From positions 6,076,001 to 6,140,000 of the forward strand of contig NC_067301.1 in assembly GCF_020740795.1 (NCBI RefSeq): 64,000 bases of DNA, written 5' to 3'. The position numbers and the translations under genes are program-made. This DNA comes from Apus apus. Lineage: Eukaryota > Chordata > Aves > Apodiformes > Apodidae. Positions 52,201 through 64,000 of the stretch are shown here, in pieces. The first letter of the stretch is position 1, and every line of letters begins with the position of its first letter. A model generated the notes under the pieces. It saw nothing but the letters and a program-made list of their open reading frames with translations. It was not told where the DNA came from and ran no database searches.

Positions 52201-55200
52201 GATGTACAGGTTGTTTTCTTGAGTCCATTTTGTTTGCTTTTTGTAGGTTTTGCCATAGACTTAATAATTTGCCTGGCTCTAAGGGAACACAACTGCTGCG
52301 CTGGTGGTTTGTAGTTGAGCAGTCTTTTTAAGGTCCCTTCAAGAAACTAAATACCCAGGACTTAAGCTCAACTTGGAACCTTTGAAAGCAACCTCATTTA
52401 TGCATACGTGTGTGCCTGCAGTAGTCTGAGCTGTGGGCAAGACAGGCAGGTGATCTTGAGCATCAGGTGGTGCAAAGGATGAAAAAAAAGGAAAAAAAGA
52501 TGAAATTTGAAAGAATTGCTAGCGTAAAAGTGGCAGATGTGTTTACTTCTGGGGTGAGACCTCAGCAAAGATGATTTCTAGCAGGCTGAAAGGTGGGCTT
52601 TGGGCTGGAAGGTGTAGGCAGTGTCTGCAAACAGCTGCTGTACATGTGCAGAAGTGAATCCTGGCTGTGGTAATGTTTCTCTTGAAACCAGTTGCTGTGC
52701 CTGCTAGTCTTTCTGGAGCTCATTCAATCAGCAGCTACCATTGGTGTTTTGCATCATGGTTTTGTGACGATACCAGTGTAGTAAGAGGTCCAGGGTCTTA
52801 AAACTCTATGGTTGACAGCTGAACTTTTGTTGTCTCTTCATTGGTGGTTTGCCATCTCTCCAGGGAACTGCTGCATGGTGTGAGGAATCTTTGTGATCAA
52901 GTGTTTGCTGGGCCAGGTTTATAGTACCAGCAGGCAATTACTGCCTTCTTCATAGAATACCTGGTAGGTATCTCAGGTGGGGAAAACCTGTTTGCTGGGA
53001 TTGTAATAGCTGATTATCTGTCTTTGGTGTCCCAGATTTCAGAGCTATTGCTTTGAAAAGCAGAAGTGTTAGTTTGTAATAGGATAGAGGAGGTGGCAGA
53101 GGGCAAGGACCTTGAAATGGTAGGGCAACGGTGCTTTGCACAAATTATCAAATACAAACAAATACTTTATTTATAATTGTGTGTTTTTTATAAGACATGA
53201 AATGAAAGCAGTGTGGAAGGGTAAAAGTGGCTAGCAGATCAGCATGAGTAAAATGCTGTGAATATTGTTAATTTCATTGTGGACTCCTGAGTGCTTTGGC
53301 CCCACAGGAGTTAAATGACTAACCTGTTTATTGTAAAATTACATTGCTTGGGAAAAAAAAGAAATCATAGTCTTCAGAATGGGCTGTGCTTGTTTTCTTG
53401 CAGTGTGGGTTGGAGTCTCAGACAGGATCTGGCAGCTGTGATGTGCAGGTTAAGCTTAGACTTGTGAGTTATGGTGTATACTAAGGAGCATCATGAAATG
53501 GTTCCCGGTCCTCAGCTGGCAGTTGGCTGCAGCAAGCTGTGTGTACCGGTACCTGGGGTGAAATGGCAGCAGTTTCAGGGCTGCCTGAGCTGCCTGAAAG
53601 AGGAAGTTGTGCTGCTGAGGCTCAACAGGAAGCTGGTGCAGAATGTGTAGACAGATTTGACAGCTTGGTTTCCTCTGGCTAGGAGAATGTACACATTTCA
53701 ACCCAAAAACAGACACCTTAGCAAGCTTAAATGCTTGTGGTTTCTGCATCAAATGGCTATTACAGTGAGAGTGAAGGCGAGACAAGATCATACTTATTTC
53801 TTTTAGGAGGGAACATTGTGTATAAAGACCCACAAATTTCATTTAGCTCTTCACAGTCAGTAGTTCATATTGCTGCTAGAATATATTGCTGCTACTCTGC
53901 ATTACAGTAAATTTTAAAAAATAAGGGGCTCCCATAGTAACACTGCATTTCATATTTTTGCCATTAAAATGGGAAAACTAGGCATGCACAAGAGGGGTTG
54001 TGGCCCTCAGTGTCAGGGTGCATTTGAGACAGCATTTCTTGCAACTTGTGCTTGGTAAGTGGGAACCTGCCATAGGTACCATGAATTTTTTCAGCCTTTT
54101 GTGTCTTCTGGTGTCTGTACAGGCCTGTGTGGAGAAAGTAGGAAATGTCAAGTTGTCCTTTTTACTAGGGGGTATTACCTATCTACAGCATCCCGCTGGA
54201 AACTGTTGACTGTTCATTGCAACGCTCACATATCTCAGTAACTAATTCTTGGGTTTAATTCTAAAAGTAAATCAGCTGTCTTTCATAAAAATGTAATCGA
54301 ACTTTAAAGCAAGATACTGTAGAATGGGCCTACTGAGTCTGGAATAGAAACTGACAAGAGTTTACGAGGCATTTGTAATCCACAGTTGCCAGGAGGTTAG
54401 ATCCTTGTTCTCCAGAATGCTCTTGAGTTCTTTGAAATCCTGCTGGTGTGATCAACTGCTGAACAGGTTAAAATTTACAAATATTGTGAGTATGATCAGT
54501 TAATGTGTACTTACCGAAATACTGGAGTTATAATTAGAATACAAAGAGGCTTGAAAAATTTAATTTGGTCATCTTTTTAAAAAGAGGTCTTCAGATCTTG
54601 TTGAACAGAGCTAAGATTGACTGCCTTGCATTACATTCCCAGTCTTACCAGCTCTCCTCTCTGGCCTTGTCCAGATGGTTCACAATTACAAGGCTCAAAA
54701 TCCACTCACTGCACTCAAACTGAGATGACTTTAGCGCTTTCCAGTCTGTCTCAATTCCCCCAGATATTTAAAAGTACTCAGAATGTTTTCTAACTCTGCT
54801 GGGTATTGCATATGTTGCCTTCCTTTTATTAGGCTACTTCAGAGGGGGAATAAACCCAAGCCCCTTCTGACTTCTTTGTTTCTCCCTCCCCTGGCGTCAC
54901 ATTTTGGGGATGAGTTATTGTCTAGTCATACCTCATATTGGACTAAATTACTTTTAAACCACACGTCAATTGTGTGTGTGTCTTTAAAGCTTTCCCATGG
55001 AAGAGTAGGTCCCTGGATAGTGAACCTAAGCTTCCTAAAAAGGAGCCTGTTTTCAGCTGTGTTCTGTAGTCCTATTAGAAGAAGAAAACAGCTCATCCTA
55101 CTAATCTAGAAAGCCGACTAATCCAAGTAAAATAACTTATTCAACAACTCTACTTTCCCACTGGTAGGACTTTATAGGTCTAGGCTTAGGACTCTAAGTC

Positions 55201-55656
55201 TGTTTAAAACTTAGGCTATCTTATTTCAGTATTTAAAGATAAAATTATATAGCCATTAAAAAAAAAAAAAAGGTGAGGGGCACCCTTTACCTAAAGATGT
55301 GCTTAAATGCATTTTGGTCTTTAAAAGACCTAATCCTGAAGTGTCTACTGGGCTGGAGGTGAGCAGTTGACTGTCACATCTCACACAGTTGTTTATTTGG
55401 TACACAGAGAACTTGATCGGGCCAGTTCAGTGTTTTTCATGGTAAATTTTTTAGTATCTTTCTTTAGAAAGAAAAAAAAAATAAACCTCTTAGGTTGTTC
55501 CAGGTCCCCTGTTGTGGAGTTCAGCATCTGCATTATGCTCCAGAGTGAGGCCTTGGGTTATTTGCACTGTTTTGTTCCCACTGTCAGAAAACTGAAAGGG
55601 TAGAGTCAGCTGGTAGGAGAGGGTGGTGTGTGGTGAGCGCAGAGCCTCTGCCTTTC

Positions 55657-56052
55657 AGAATCACAGAATGGGCATGGTTGGAATGGACCTCGGAGGATCA
55701 TCGAGTCCAACCCATCTGCCAGAGCAGGACCAAAACTAGGGCAGATCACTCAGAAGGGCATCCAGACAGATCTGGAAAGTCTCCAGAGAAGGAGACCCCA
55801 CAACCTGTATGGGCAGCCTGTCCCAGGGCTCTGTCACCCTCACAGGAAAGAAGTTCTTCCTCATGTTGAGCTGGAATTTCCTGGGCTCCAGTTTGAATCC
55901 ATTGCCCCTCATCCTGTCCCAGGGCACAAGTGACAAGAGCTTGTCCCTGCCTTCATGACCCCCAGCCCTTATGTATTTATAGACATGAATTAGATCCCCC
56001 CTCAATCTTCTCCTCTCTAGACTGAAAAGCCCCAGGTCTCTTAGAGCCTCAC
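55657..56052 (-). mobile_element. CR1 LINE fragment
   Basis: It begins agaatcacagaatgggcatg and continues to 'ccccaggtctcttagagcct'. It is similar to the copy at 43894. Confidence 0.9.
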
Positions 56053-56284
56053 ACTGACATCCCAGTGTAGGGTGGTACATGTTTGAATGGGTAATGTGGA
56101 CTGTGCTGACCCTTTACTTTGGGAGAGAATTTGAGGTGCAGGGTGAGAGTAAGCAGTAGTTTTATAAGGAAGACTCTTTATTTGAACTTCTTGTGTTCTC
56201 TACTATACAAGATTACACAGATAAAGTTGGTCACTGACTGCAAGAATCAGAATTGACTTAATGTCTACAAATACCTCCAGGGTG

Positions 56285-56586
56285 GGTGTCAAGAATGGGC
56301 CAGTCTCTTTTCAGTGGTGCCTGTGATAGGATGAGGGGAAATGGCACCAAGTGACAACACAGGAAGTTCCATCTCAACGTGAGGAGAAACTGCTTTCCTG
56401 TGAAGGTGATGGATCCCTGGGACAGGCTGCCCAGAGAGGCTGTGGAGTCTCCTTCTCTGGAGACTTTCAAGACCTTTTGGACACATTCCTGTGTGACCTG
56501 CCCTGGGTGTTCCTGCTGCAGCAGGGGGGTTGGACTTGATCTTCAGAGGTCCTTTCCAACCCCTTGATTCTATGATTCTGTGACTG
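56285..56586 (+). mobile_element. CR1 LINE fragment
   Basis: A forward 3' piece runs from 'gggtgtcaagaatgggccag' to a well-kept tail 'cttgattctatgattctgtg'. It lies about 230 bp from the reverse copy at 55657, with the truncated 5' ends facing each other. Confidence 0.9.
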
Positions 56587-57000
56587 TTGTAGGAATAATG
56601 CAGTCTGCATGCAAAGTATATGTATGCAGCTTGTGCTTTGTCTTAGCTGAAGTGTTGGACCTGGGCCTTTACCAAAGTGCAGCAGCTTCTCTGCCAGAGC
56701 CAGTGTGGGCCCTTGGCTGTGTCTGAGGACAGGCAAAAAGTGAAGTTTTGCAGGACAGCTGTGTGATTTGATGTGCTTTCCAATGCCTTGGTTTCATTTT
56801 GTTGCTTGCTTGATGTTTTCTGGAGTAAGGAGTCACAAATTTAAATTTATTATTTTTTTTTTTTAAGGCACCTATGAGCTTTCCTGGTATGTACAGCATT
56901 TTACGATTTATAGTTGGAGATTGGTATGTTGCAATGCATAGGAAATACTTGAGAATCTGTTTTTTTTCTCTAGTGTGCTTTCTAGGTTCTGGAATGGCTG

Positions 57001-57116
57001 TCTTGAAGCAGCTTGGGGCTTGGAGCAACCTGGTCTGGTGGGAGGTGTCCCTGCCCATGCAGGGGGGTTGGAACTAGATGATCTTTAAGATCCCTTCCAA
57101 CCCAGACCATTCTAGG
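57001..57116 (+). mobile_element. CR1 LINE fragment, very short
   Basis: Only the last about 115 bp of a CR1 3' end remain ('ggcttggagcaacctggtct' to 'ccagaccattctagg'). The subfamily is that of 20622, 21380 and 24305. Confidence 0.85.
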
Positions 57117-57930
57117 AAATGGTGGAGAAAGCCAATGTGGAAAGTTGTTTTGTACTAAATTTATTAACTCTGGAAGGAATTAACGAAGGCTGCTACCTGT
57201 GCTGTTCAGCAACACAGTTTTGGGTAAATCCCCAGACAAAAAGCAGATAGATGGTGGTGCCTTTCTGTATGGATAAGGCTGACAAACTGACAAGGCATGC
57301 TGGTAATTTAGGCTGGTTTTAGTTGGAGTGCACTTGAATTGGTTAGCTAGGCCTGATAACTGTTTTGATGCGTTTTCCTTTTAAAATCTACTTAAGTGAC
57401 TCATCCCTTTCCATCTTTGTTTTGAGCATTTGGGACTGAGTTGCTGTGTTCTATTGTCTGCTTTCTTTCTGGTGACTTCTTTAATTCTAAAATGTTACTT
57501 TTTCTTTGTGATCGGTGCCACCAGTGTGGTCCCTTAGCAGTGGAGGCAGTATTGAATGATATTACTTAGATATAAATGTTTGAGCTGGCCTGAACACAGA
57601 AATGTCTTTTGAAATGGAAACGATTGCTTTGTCCTTCTGACTAAATGTGTGTTTGTTTTAGGGCCAAGTCTCAGAGCTTTTTGTAGATTAATGAAGGGCC
57701 TGTTGATATGGCTTAGCTGTACATGTTGCTGATCATCCTGTGTGAAACTGAGGTCAGCACAAAGCAACAGATCATATTATTTTGATATTGAAACACAGCA
57801 CTATGTAGAGGACTGGTGATAATGCCCGATGCCTTTGCAAATCCTTCATTGTATATATCGTGTCATGTGTGATGTATCAGATGCTGGCTGGTGTCCTGCT
57901 CTGAGAGTCTTGGCTACCATTTCCTAAATT

Positions 57931-58280
57931 TCATAGAATCCTAGAATATGCTGGGTTGGAAGGGACCCATCAGGATCATTGAGTCCAACTCCTGTCTCTG
58001 TGTAGGGCGCCCCAATAATCACCCCATGTGCTTGAGAGCATCATCCTAAGGCTTCTCGAGCTCAGGCAGGCTTGATGCTGTGACCACTGCCCTGGGGAGC
58101 TGGTTCCAGTGCTCAACCACCCTCTGGGGGAAAAACCTTTTCCTGATATCCAACCTAAACCTCAGCCTCCTCTTCTGCAAGCTGAACAATCCAAGTGACC
58201 TCAGCAGCTCCTCATAAGTCATCCCTTCCAGACCCTTCCCCATCCTCCTTACTGTCCTTTGGACACTCTCCAGTCAATCT
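57931..58280 (-). mobile_element. CR1 LINE fragment
   Basis: It begins tcatagaatcctagaatatg and continues to 'tggacactctccagtcaatc'. It resembles the copy at 49112 in its 'ctagaatatgctgggttgga' block. Confidence 0.9.
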
Positions 58281-58284
58281 CTCT

Positions 58285-58730
58285 TAGGCTTGTGGGAATT
58301 GTGGGGATTAGTATTCCCTTACAAGTACTGTTACCTTTCCTTGCAAGTGTGGCGAGGTGATATACATGAAATCATGTTGCTACTTGTGACCACAGCGTTC
58401 AAAAACCTGGAGTTGTGTTGTATTTCTTCCAGATCACTCTGAGAAGTGAAATCCCCAGGAAGTGCCCACATGCATAGTTCTGTAGGCATCAATTCCATGT
58501 GTGAGTGCAGTTACCCAGAGCTGAGAGCCATGGCAACATCCTTCCTAGGCTAATGCATTGCCACCATTTGGAGGGTAAATTTGCCACAGTGGGTGTCTCT
58601 TCTTGTCCTCTCCCCCTACACCTTGGCAGGATGTAACTCAGTTTGCAAGTCTTTCCTGTCTTAATAAAAGTACTTCCAATAATACGAAAATGTTGAAGGT
58701 CAGTGGGAACATTGCCACTAGGCTTGTGGG
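58285..58730. repeat. 12-bp direct repeats bracketing a 422-bp segment
   Basis: The sequence taggcttgtggg occurs at 58285-58296 and again at 58719-58730. The segment between contains ttaataaaag near 58658. This could be a target-site duplication around a solo LTR or another insertion, but canonical LTR ends next to a matching duplication were not found. Chance is not excluded. Confidence 0.25.
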
Positions 58731-59648
58731 GGTCAGGATTTCACACCTGTATGTGAATGAACAGCCAGAGGCCTGGTACTTTTCTAATTAAAGTAATATA
58801 CTGAGGAAGGACAGCTGTCTGGCACTGGAGGTTGCTGGCTACTATTTGGAGGAGGCATTGATAGCAAATACTGACTTAGTTCATGTGCTAAAATCTATGC
58901 TGGAACAGTGTTGGAAGTAGCTGGGTGCATCATGATTTTGTAATAGGAATAATAGGATTCCTAGGGAGCTGGATGCCCTGCTGTCGTGCCCTGGTGCTGT
59001 CAGCTACTTCAAACGGGGAGTGAAGATACATGTTAAAAAGCATCTTTAACCAAAAGATTGTAGAAGTGTATTTGGGCCTTAAAGAACGTAGAGGTGGAAT
59101 TAATAATGTTAACTTCTGTCTGTACCTGCTTATGTTTATCCCATGAGCTAGCTTCAGAGCTCATACTGTGGTGTTCCCTGCTGAGCTTTCTTTACTGAAG
59201 TGCTCTCCAGAGGGAAGATCTCCTGGGTAGTGTGTATGCTGCTCAGCAGCTATCAAGACTCATGCTTACACTTCAGCACATCTAAGGCCGGATACTTCCA
59301 GGCATTAAAAACAGTCTGGAAAAGCCTAAAGACCTTTTTTGTGTACCTCTTCCCTGGGTAAAACCTTAGTCTTAAGTGGTGTTTGGCAAGTGTATGCAGT
59401 GGGAGGAGCCTAGCTGTAGGAAGGAGGTATTTGCATTTATCAATATGAGCAGCTTCCTATTATGTGCGTGATGCACGTACCTGCAAACTCATTGAGGAAT
59501 GTTTTTCATTTTCTAAACGAGCTGTTAGTGGTTTGGGCTCCAGTCAAAGCTCATCAATGCTATCTAGTGAGTAAAAGAAACATCTAAATATCTTTTTTTT
59601 TTTTTCTTCTAGGTTCTGGTTGGCATTGATTTCTAGTAGACTTCAGCT

Positions 59649-59753
59649 ATGCAGACGATCAAGTGTGTAGTCGTGGGTGATGGTGCTGTTGGTAAAACCT
59701 GTCTCTTAATTTCTTACACAACAAATAAATTCCCCTCGGAATATGTACCAACG
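59649..59753 (+). CDS. CDC42: CDC42 first coding exon (gene continues past window)
   Basis: CDC42 is the Rho-family GTPase that controls cell polarity and filopodia. The exon starts at 59613 after a long poly(T) tract and ttcttctag, with 36 nt of 5' UTR. It encodes residues 1-35 and ends at ccaacg|gtaagt, phase 0. It contains the P-loop GDGAVGKT (residues 10-17), followed by [10 protein letters not shown] and the switch I threonine T35 as its last residue. These 35 residues are identical to human CDC42 as I remember it. The next exon (VFDNYAVTV...) is not found before 64000, so the gene is cut by the window edge and not broken. Confidence 0.97.
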
Positions 59754-62700
59754 GTAAGTGTGAGAATGGCTCCACGTGTTCTTTATGCATGATGGGGTAG
59801 GGTAGCATGAGTTTCCTTCCTAACTAACCTTTGTGGCCTGCATGCCTTAATGCTTGTTCTTACAGCCTGCTTTCCTGTTGGAGACTGTCACGGAAAGTGC
59901 TGAACAGTCTGCTACACTGCTGCTACTTATCTTTTGTATTACCTGGTAAGGCTGGGCTGCCTTTTCTGCATCTGGTCAGTTCTTTCTGCCTGACTGCTCT
60001 GCAGAATCTGGGCTTCTGTTTGTTGATGGTCCCCTGTTGAATTCTATGAGCAACATTATTTGTAATTGTTAGGACTGCTACGTGGAGAGCAAGCAGCAGG
60101 AACACCTTCTCTCCAGCTTTATCTCTCAGTTCTTGCTACACCCTAATTTTTAGGGAAAAAGATCAAGTTGGGAGGAGTTTGACTGCTTGTGAGGCATGTG
60201 CATTATCTTTCTAATAGGAAAGTGCTTTTCTTAATATTGCATATGCAAGATCACTGTACTGATGCTGAAGTGGTGCAGTTTTTTTAGGGAGGTTGCTACA
60301 ACGGACATCTGGGTGCTCTTCTTACTAGTTTCACTGTTACAGACCTAAATAGGCTATCCTGTACCACGTATACGAATTGGAAGAGTTTACCTAGGTTCCT
60401 CAAACAAATTTGGATCTGGAAATGCATTACAAGAAGTTGAACACCTGCTGGTGAAAGGGTCAAGAATCTTTTCTGCTGTTATAAAGCAACTTAACGAACA
60501 GACAGCTCCCCTAAGATGTTAGATGGCGCTGCCTGATTGCTTTTCTGGAGTAATTACTGCTTTATAAAAATGTTCTTTGTTGAAAAATCCCACTTTCTCT
60601 ATTTTGAGGTGTTGGCTTTGTACAGTATCCATAGATTTTCAACTTGCCAAATTTGAGGTTTTTTAGGAGTAGGACAGACTTCCATGAAAGAAAAACGTTT
60701 GTGTTCAGTTGTAGATCAGGACTAAGGATGAAAGGACTCCCAAACCTGAGAGTATTCAGATTGGACACAGTGGCCACTGTTAGAAACCTGAGGCTTGTGC
60801 TGTAGGCATGGAGACCCAAGGTCAGCATCCTCTGTTATGGACTGGTAGAGAGGTTGTGTTTGAAACAGTTTTGCCATTCTCAAGTTTTTGAGGACGGTGT
60901 CAAGTATCCTGCTGTGAAGCTTTTGGAACAACCACATCCTATGCTGAACCTGTGGAAATCTGCTGGCCTCATTTAAGTTCTTCTTTATGGTCACAACAAA
61001 AGTGGTCAGTGAGTTCAGGCAGTGAGTGTTCCTGTGCTTATTCTTAGTGAAGTGACTGTTAATTATGCTAACAAATGTTATGATCACAGTGTGTATTTTG
61101 AAAGCTTGCTGTCCTGCAGGTGGTAGTGCTGTCTATAAAACCTTGCCAGCAAGCAGGATGGAAAAGCTTCTAAAAGAAACAAAGTTCCTTGTCAGTAAAG
61201 TGTGCTTAAGGTGTGCTAAGGCTTATTTATAGTGCCCTTTAAAACTCCCCCATGTTTCTGGCATAGTATTTGCCGTTGAACCTCATGATTTGAGGAACTT
61301 GCTGTTCTCGGGATATCACAGGCCTGTTCTTAATTCTGTGGGTAGCCTGAAGGCATATTTCATAGTCTGCAAACTGGTAAGTAACCATATACTTCTAGTA
61401 TAAATGGGCAGACATAGCAGATAGCTTGCTTTTATTTTAGGAACAGTGCTGTCTGAGGGTTGATAAACAATGTCCCTAGAATGTTTATGGCTGAGTAAGT
61501 ACCCTGGAATAAAGTGGGTAGGACTCAAACTGCTTGACAAAAATGTTTAAGTAGGAAAAGAACCTGGTAAATACTGGTGGTAGCTCAAGGCAAACCAGGA
61601 TTCCAGATGCAGCAGCTACTGTGAAGCTCTTGAGAGGAAGATGGCCCCCTTCTTTGTTGAAGGTGTACAGGGCACAAAGCAGTCAGTACAAGTTAGGAAT
61701 GCTTTAGCAAAGTAGTAACAATCTGGCTTCACACTGGGCTGCTCTGTGTGTACAGGCACTGGTATCAACTGCCTGTACTGTTGCCCTGTGTAGCAGCTTG
61801 TGCAGCAGTGTGACCAAAACACGAATAGAGAACACACCAGTTTTGACTGATGAGTGGCTGTTTGTTTTGCAGCTCTTCCTCTTTTTTTAGAGGGTATTTC
61901 TCAGTGGGAGAGATACTGGTACTGCCAGTGGTATGTCGCCTGCATGTTTTTGATGTCATTGCTGTTCTCAAAACAAGCTGCAAAGGACATATCCATGGAA
62001 AGGCACTGGAAGTGTTTGGGTAGTGGCAGATTAGGTGTGAGACCTGGAGCATGAAGTCTCATGCCACCTGCTGGATTGGGCTGTCTGGCACTGACAGGAA
62101 TTGAAGCTTCTTGTTGGGCTGATTGTTTAGGGGCTCTGATTGTTTAGGGGCTAATTGAGCTCTGGTTTTGAACCTGTTTGGCACAATTGAGGCTGAGATT
62201 GCCTGTGGATTATGCTATGAGACTGTAGTTGCCAGGGCTGTCTGAAGGCTAGCCTTGTAACCCTGGCCTCATTAGGGCTGAACCCCTGACCTTTTCAGTA
62301 GTAGTACACATTTTGCAGATAGGGAGCATAAAAAAAATCATGAGGGCGGAGAATGCCTGCTAATCTCCCTAGAGGGCAGCTACAAGTACTGTGGCTGACT
62401 TCCTGTCCTCTGGGTGAAAATGAGGGGGTGTCTTTGGGTGATTGAGCTGCTGACCATCTCGCATCTGAATGAGCAAATGCTCTGACCTTCAGCATAGAGC
62501 ATTCCAGTTTCTTGATCTATACCTTGCAGTAGATGAGTCCATCTTAACCTGTCCCTTGGAGTCTTGATATAATAGCCATGACATAGTATGTGAAATGCTT
62601 TCCACCCTTCTCCAGCCTCCAGTCTTACGGTGGCTGGATGCTTTCTGGGGTGTTCAGTAAGGAGAACACTCAATGCAATGTGTGAAGGATCAGGGTGCAA

Positions 62701-64000
62701 ATAATGGAGGTGAGTGTTGATATCTCTTGCAGTGCTTTAAGTCTTGAATGCTAAAAAATTAGTGTGGTGTCAGGTATTGCTTTAATCAGAACAATCAGGT
62801 AGAAAGGAGACACAACTGAACCCTTGTTTTTTCAGCTTTGAAGTTCTGTCTTGCTGGTCTTCTCTCAATTTTTACTGGGATTTTTTCAAGGACCTAAGCT
62901 CTTGCTAAATAGATGCATGTGACTGCTTATTTCTCCGTGTCCCTCCCTCCTTATTCCCATGAAAAGCTTTTGTGATGACTGCTGGCCTCTAATGTTGGGG
63001 TTTACTTCAGCTGCAGGAGCTGCTCAGACTTCAGTTTCACATTGAAGCAGGGCTTCCTTATCCTTATTCAGAGACCTCACCTGCCTGAGTAACCTTGCAG
63101 CACAGTGTTCAGGGACAGTTTTGAGTGTTGTTTGTTTGTTTTTTTTTTTACAGTGGGAAGAATTTTTTTGCCAAGGATGCTTTCCAAAATACTGTCTACT
63201 GTGGTTCTGAAGATAAAATAGTTATTGAAATTAAGGGTGCTGACCTCAGAAAGCACATTCTGTAATGCTGAGTATGTGGTTGTTCAAGGAGAAGGTCCTC
63301 ATGCTCAGTTGTGTTTAAACAAGTTACTGGGTGAAACATTTTTGGTAGCGTTAGCTTTTGATCTGTGAAATGAGTCAGCCCTTGAGGACAGGATTGTGCC
63401 AGATGCTGCACAGAGACAGTGTATCTCGGTCTTGTGGAGCTGGATTCTCCATTTAGCTTGAGAGTAAATTTAAAACACTTTTTTTGACCAACTATATTGC
63501 ATGCTCCAAAGACAGAGAATCAATTCCTGTTGAAAAGATGAACATTCTGTTGAATTCTCTAGGTGTTCAGAAAGATGAGCTCAGAGGACTGTGGGAAGAA
63601 GCCCCAGAGGTCTCTTCCCTGAAGGGCAGGGCTGAAGTTAATCACTTCTGTCTTTGTGGGGATGTGTTTACTGTGTCAGACCAAGTGTGAAGGTTTTGGT
63701 GGCAATGTGGGAAACCTATTGGACACAATTGCAGGCAAGAGCTGTTACAGGTGTTTTGCTCAGTGGCTTTTATGCTGTTATATGCAGTGGCCTTAGTGGG
63801 CCTTTGCTTTAGATACCTTATGGAAACAGCTCTTGCATTCCTGTTCCAGTGGATTTGTCCTGTTAACAGCCTTAATGGTAGTGGCATCGTAAGCCTAATT
63901 GCTTTGTTACCCTGTGCAGATGACTCTACCACCAACTGGAGATGGTCTGGCAAGGTGAGCCAGGTGATGGTTTGAAAAGATGGTTTATTCACATCTGCTC
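59754..64000 (+). other. CDC42: CDC42 intron 2 (partial)
   Basis: No further CDC42 exon, mobile element or RNA gene is recognised. A short tandem duplication (gattgtttaggggct, twice) lies near 62125-62152. Confidence 0.6.

Larger units (their letters stand above)
45773..59612 (+). other. CDC42: CDC42 intron 1 (13.8 kb)
   Basis: This long AT-rich intron contains CR1 copies at 49112, 55657, 56285, 57001 and 57931, and an unexplained 12-bp direct repeat at 58285/58719. Between these I recognise no coding exon or RNA gene. An alternative 5' UTR exon is possible but not supported; the best acceptor-like site is at 48347. Confidence 0.65.

Overview
The window is bird nuclear DNA. It has vertebrate spliced genes with GT-AG introns and CpG-island promoters. 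It also carries at least thirteen 5'-truncated CR1 LINE pieces, whose 3' ends show the avian 'attctatgattctatg'-type tail, and GC-rich minisatellites. Four genes (YBX1, CLDN19, P3H1, C1orf50) follow the order of human 1p34.2. CDC42, which lies in human 1p36.12, comes next to them here.

Layout. Positions 1-1325 are the 3' end of an unidentified plus-strand gene. YBX1 (plus, 8 exons, 322 aa) runs from about 4010 to 13350 behind a promoter with five CCAAT boxes. A complete claudin-16-like gene follows on the minus strand (five coding exons, 15670-18408, 219 aa). It is followed by CR1-rich intergenic DNA and then CLDN19 on the minus strand (four exons, 26005-28797, 210 aa). Two minisatellite arrays lie inside and just upstream of CLDN19. 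P3H1 (minus, 15 exons, 31578-39437, 712 aa, KDEL end) and C1orf50 (plus, four exons, 39528-43107, 176 aa) are divergent, with start codons 90 bp apart. CDC42 (plus) has a non-coding first exon in a CpG island ending at 45772 and its first coding exon at 59649-59753. The rest of CDC42 lies beyond the window.

The most notable point is the claudin pair. In mammals claudin-16 and claudin-19 assemble together into the paracellular cation channel of the kidney thick ascending limb, but their genes are on different chromosomes (human 3q28 and 1p34.2). Here an intact claudin-16-like gene lies about 7.6 kb from CLDN19 in the same orientation. A tight GATA-motif cluster and a TATA-like candidate upstream promoter lie between them. 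All exon boundaries were read from splice signals, reading-frame phase and remembered mammalian proteins. No search was run.
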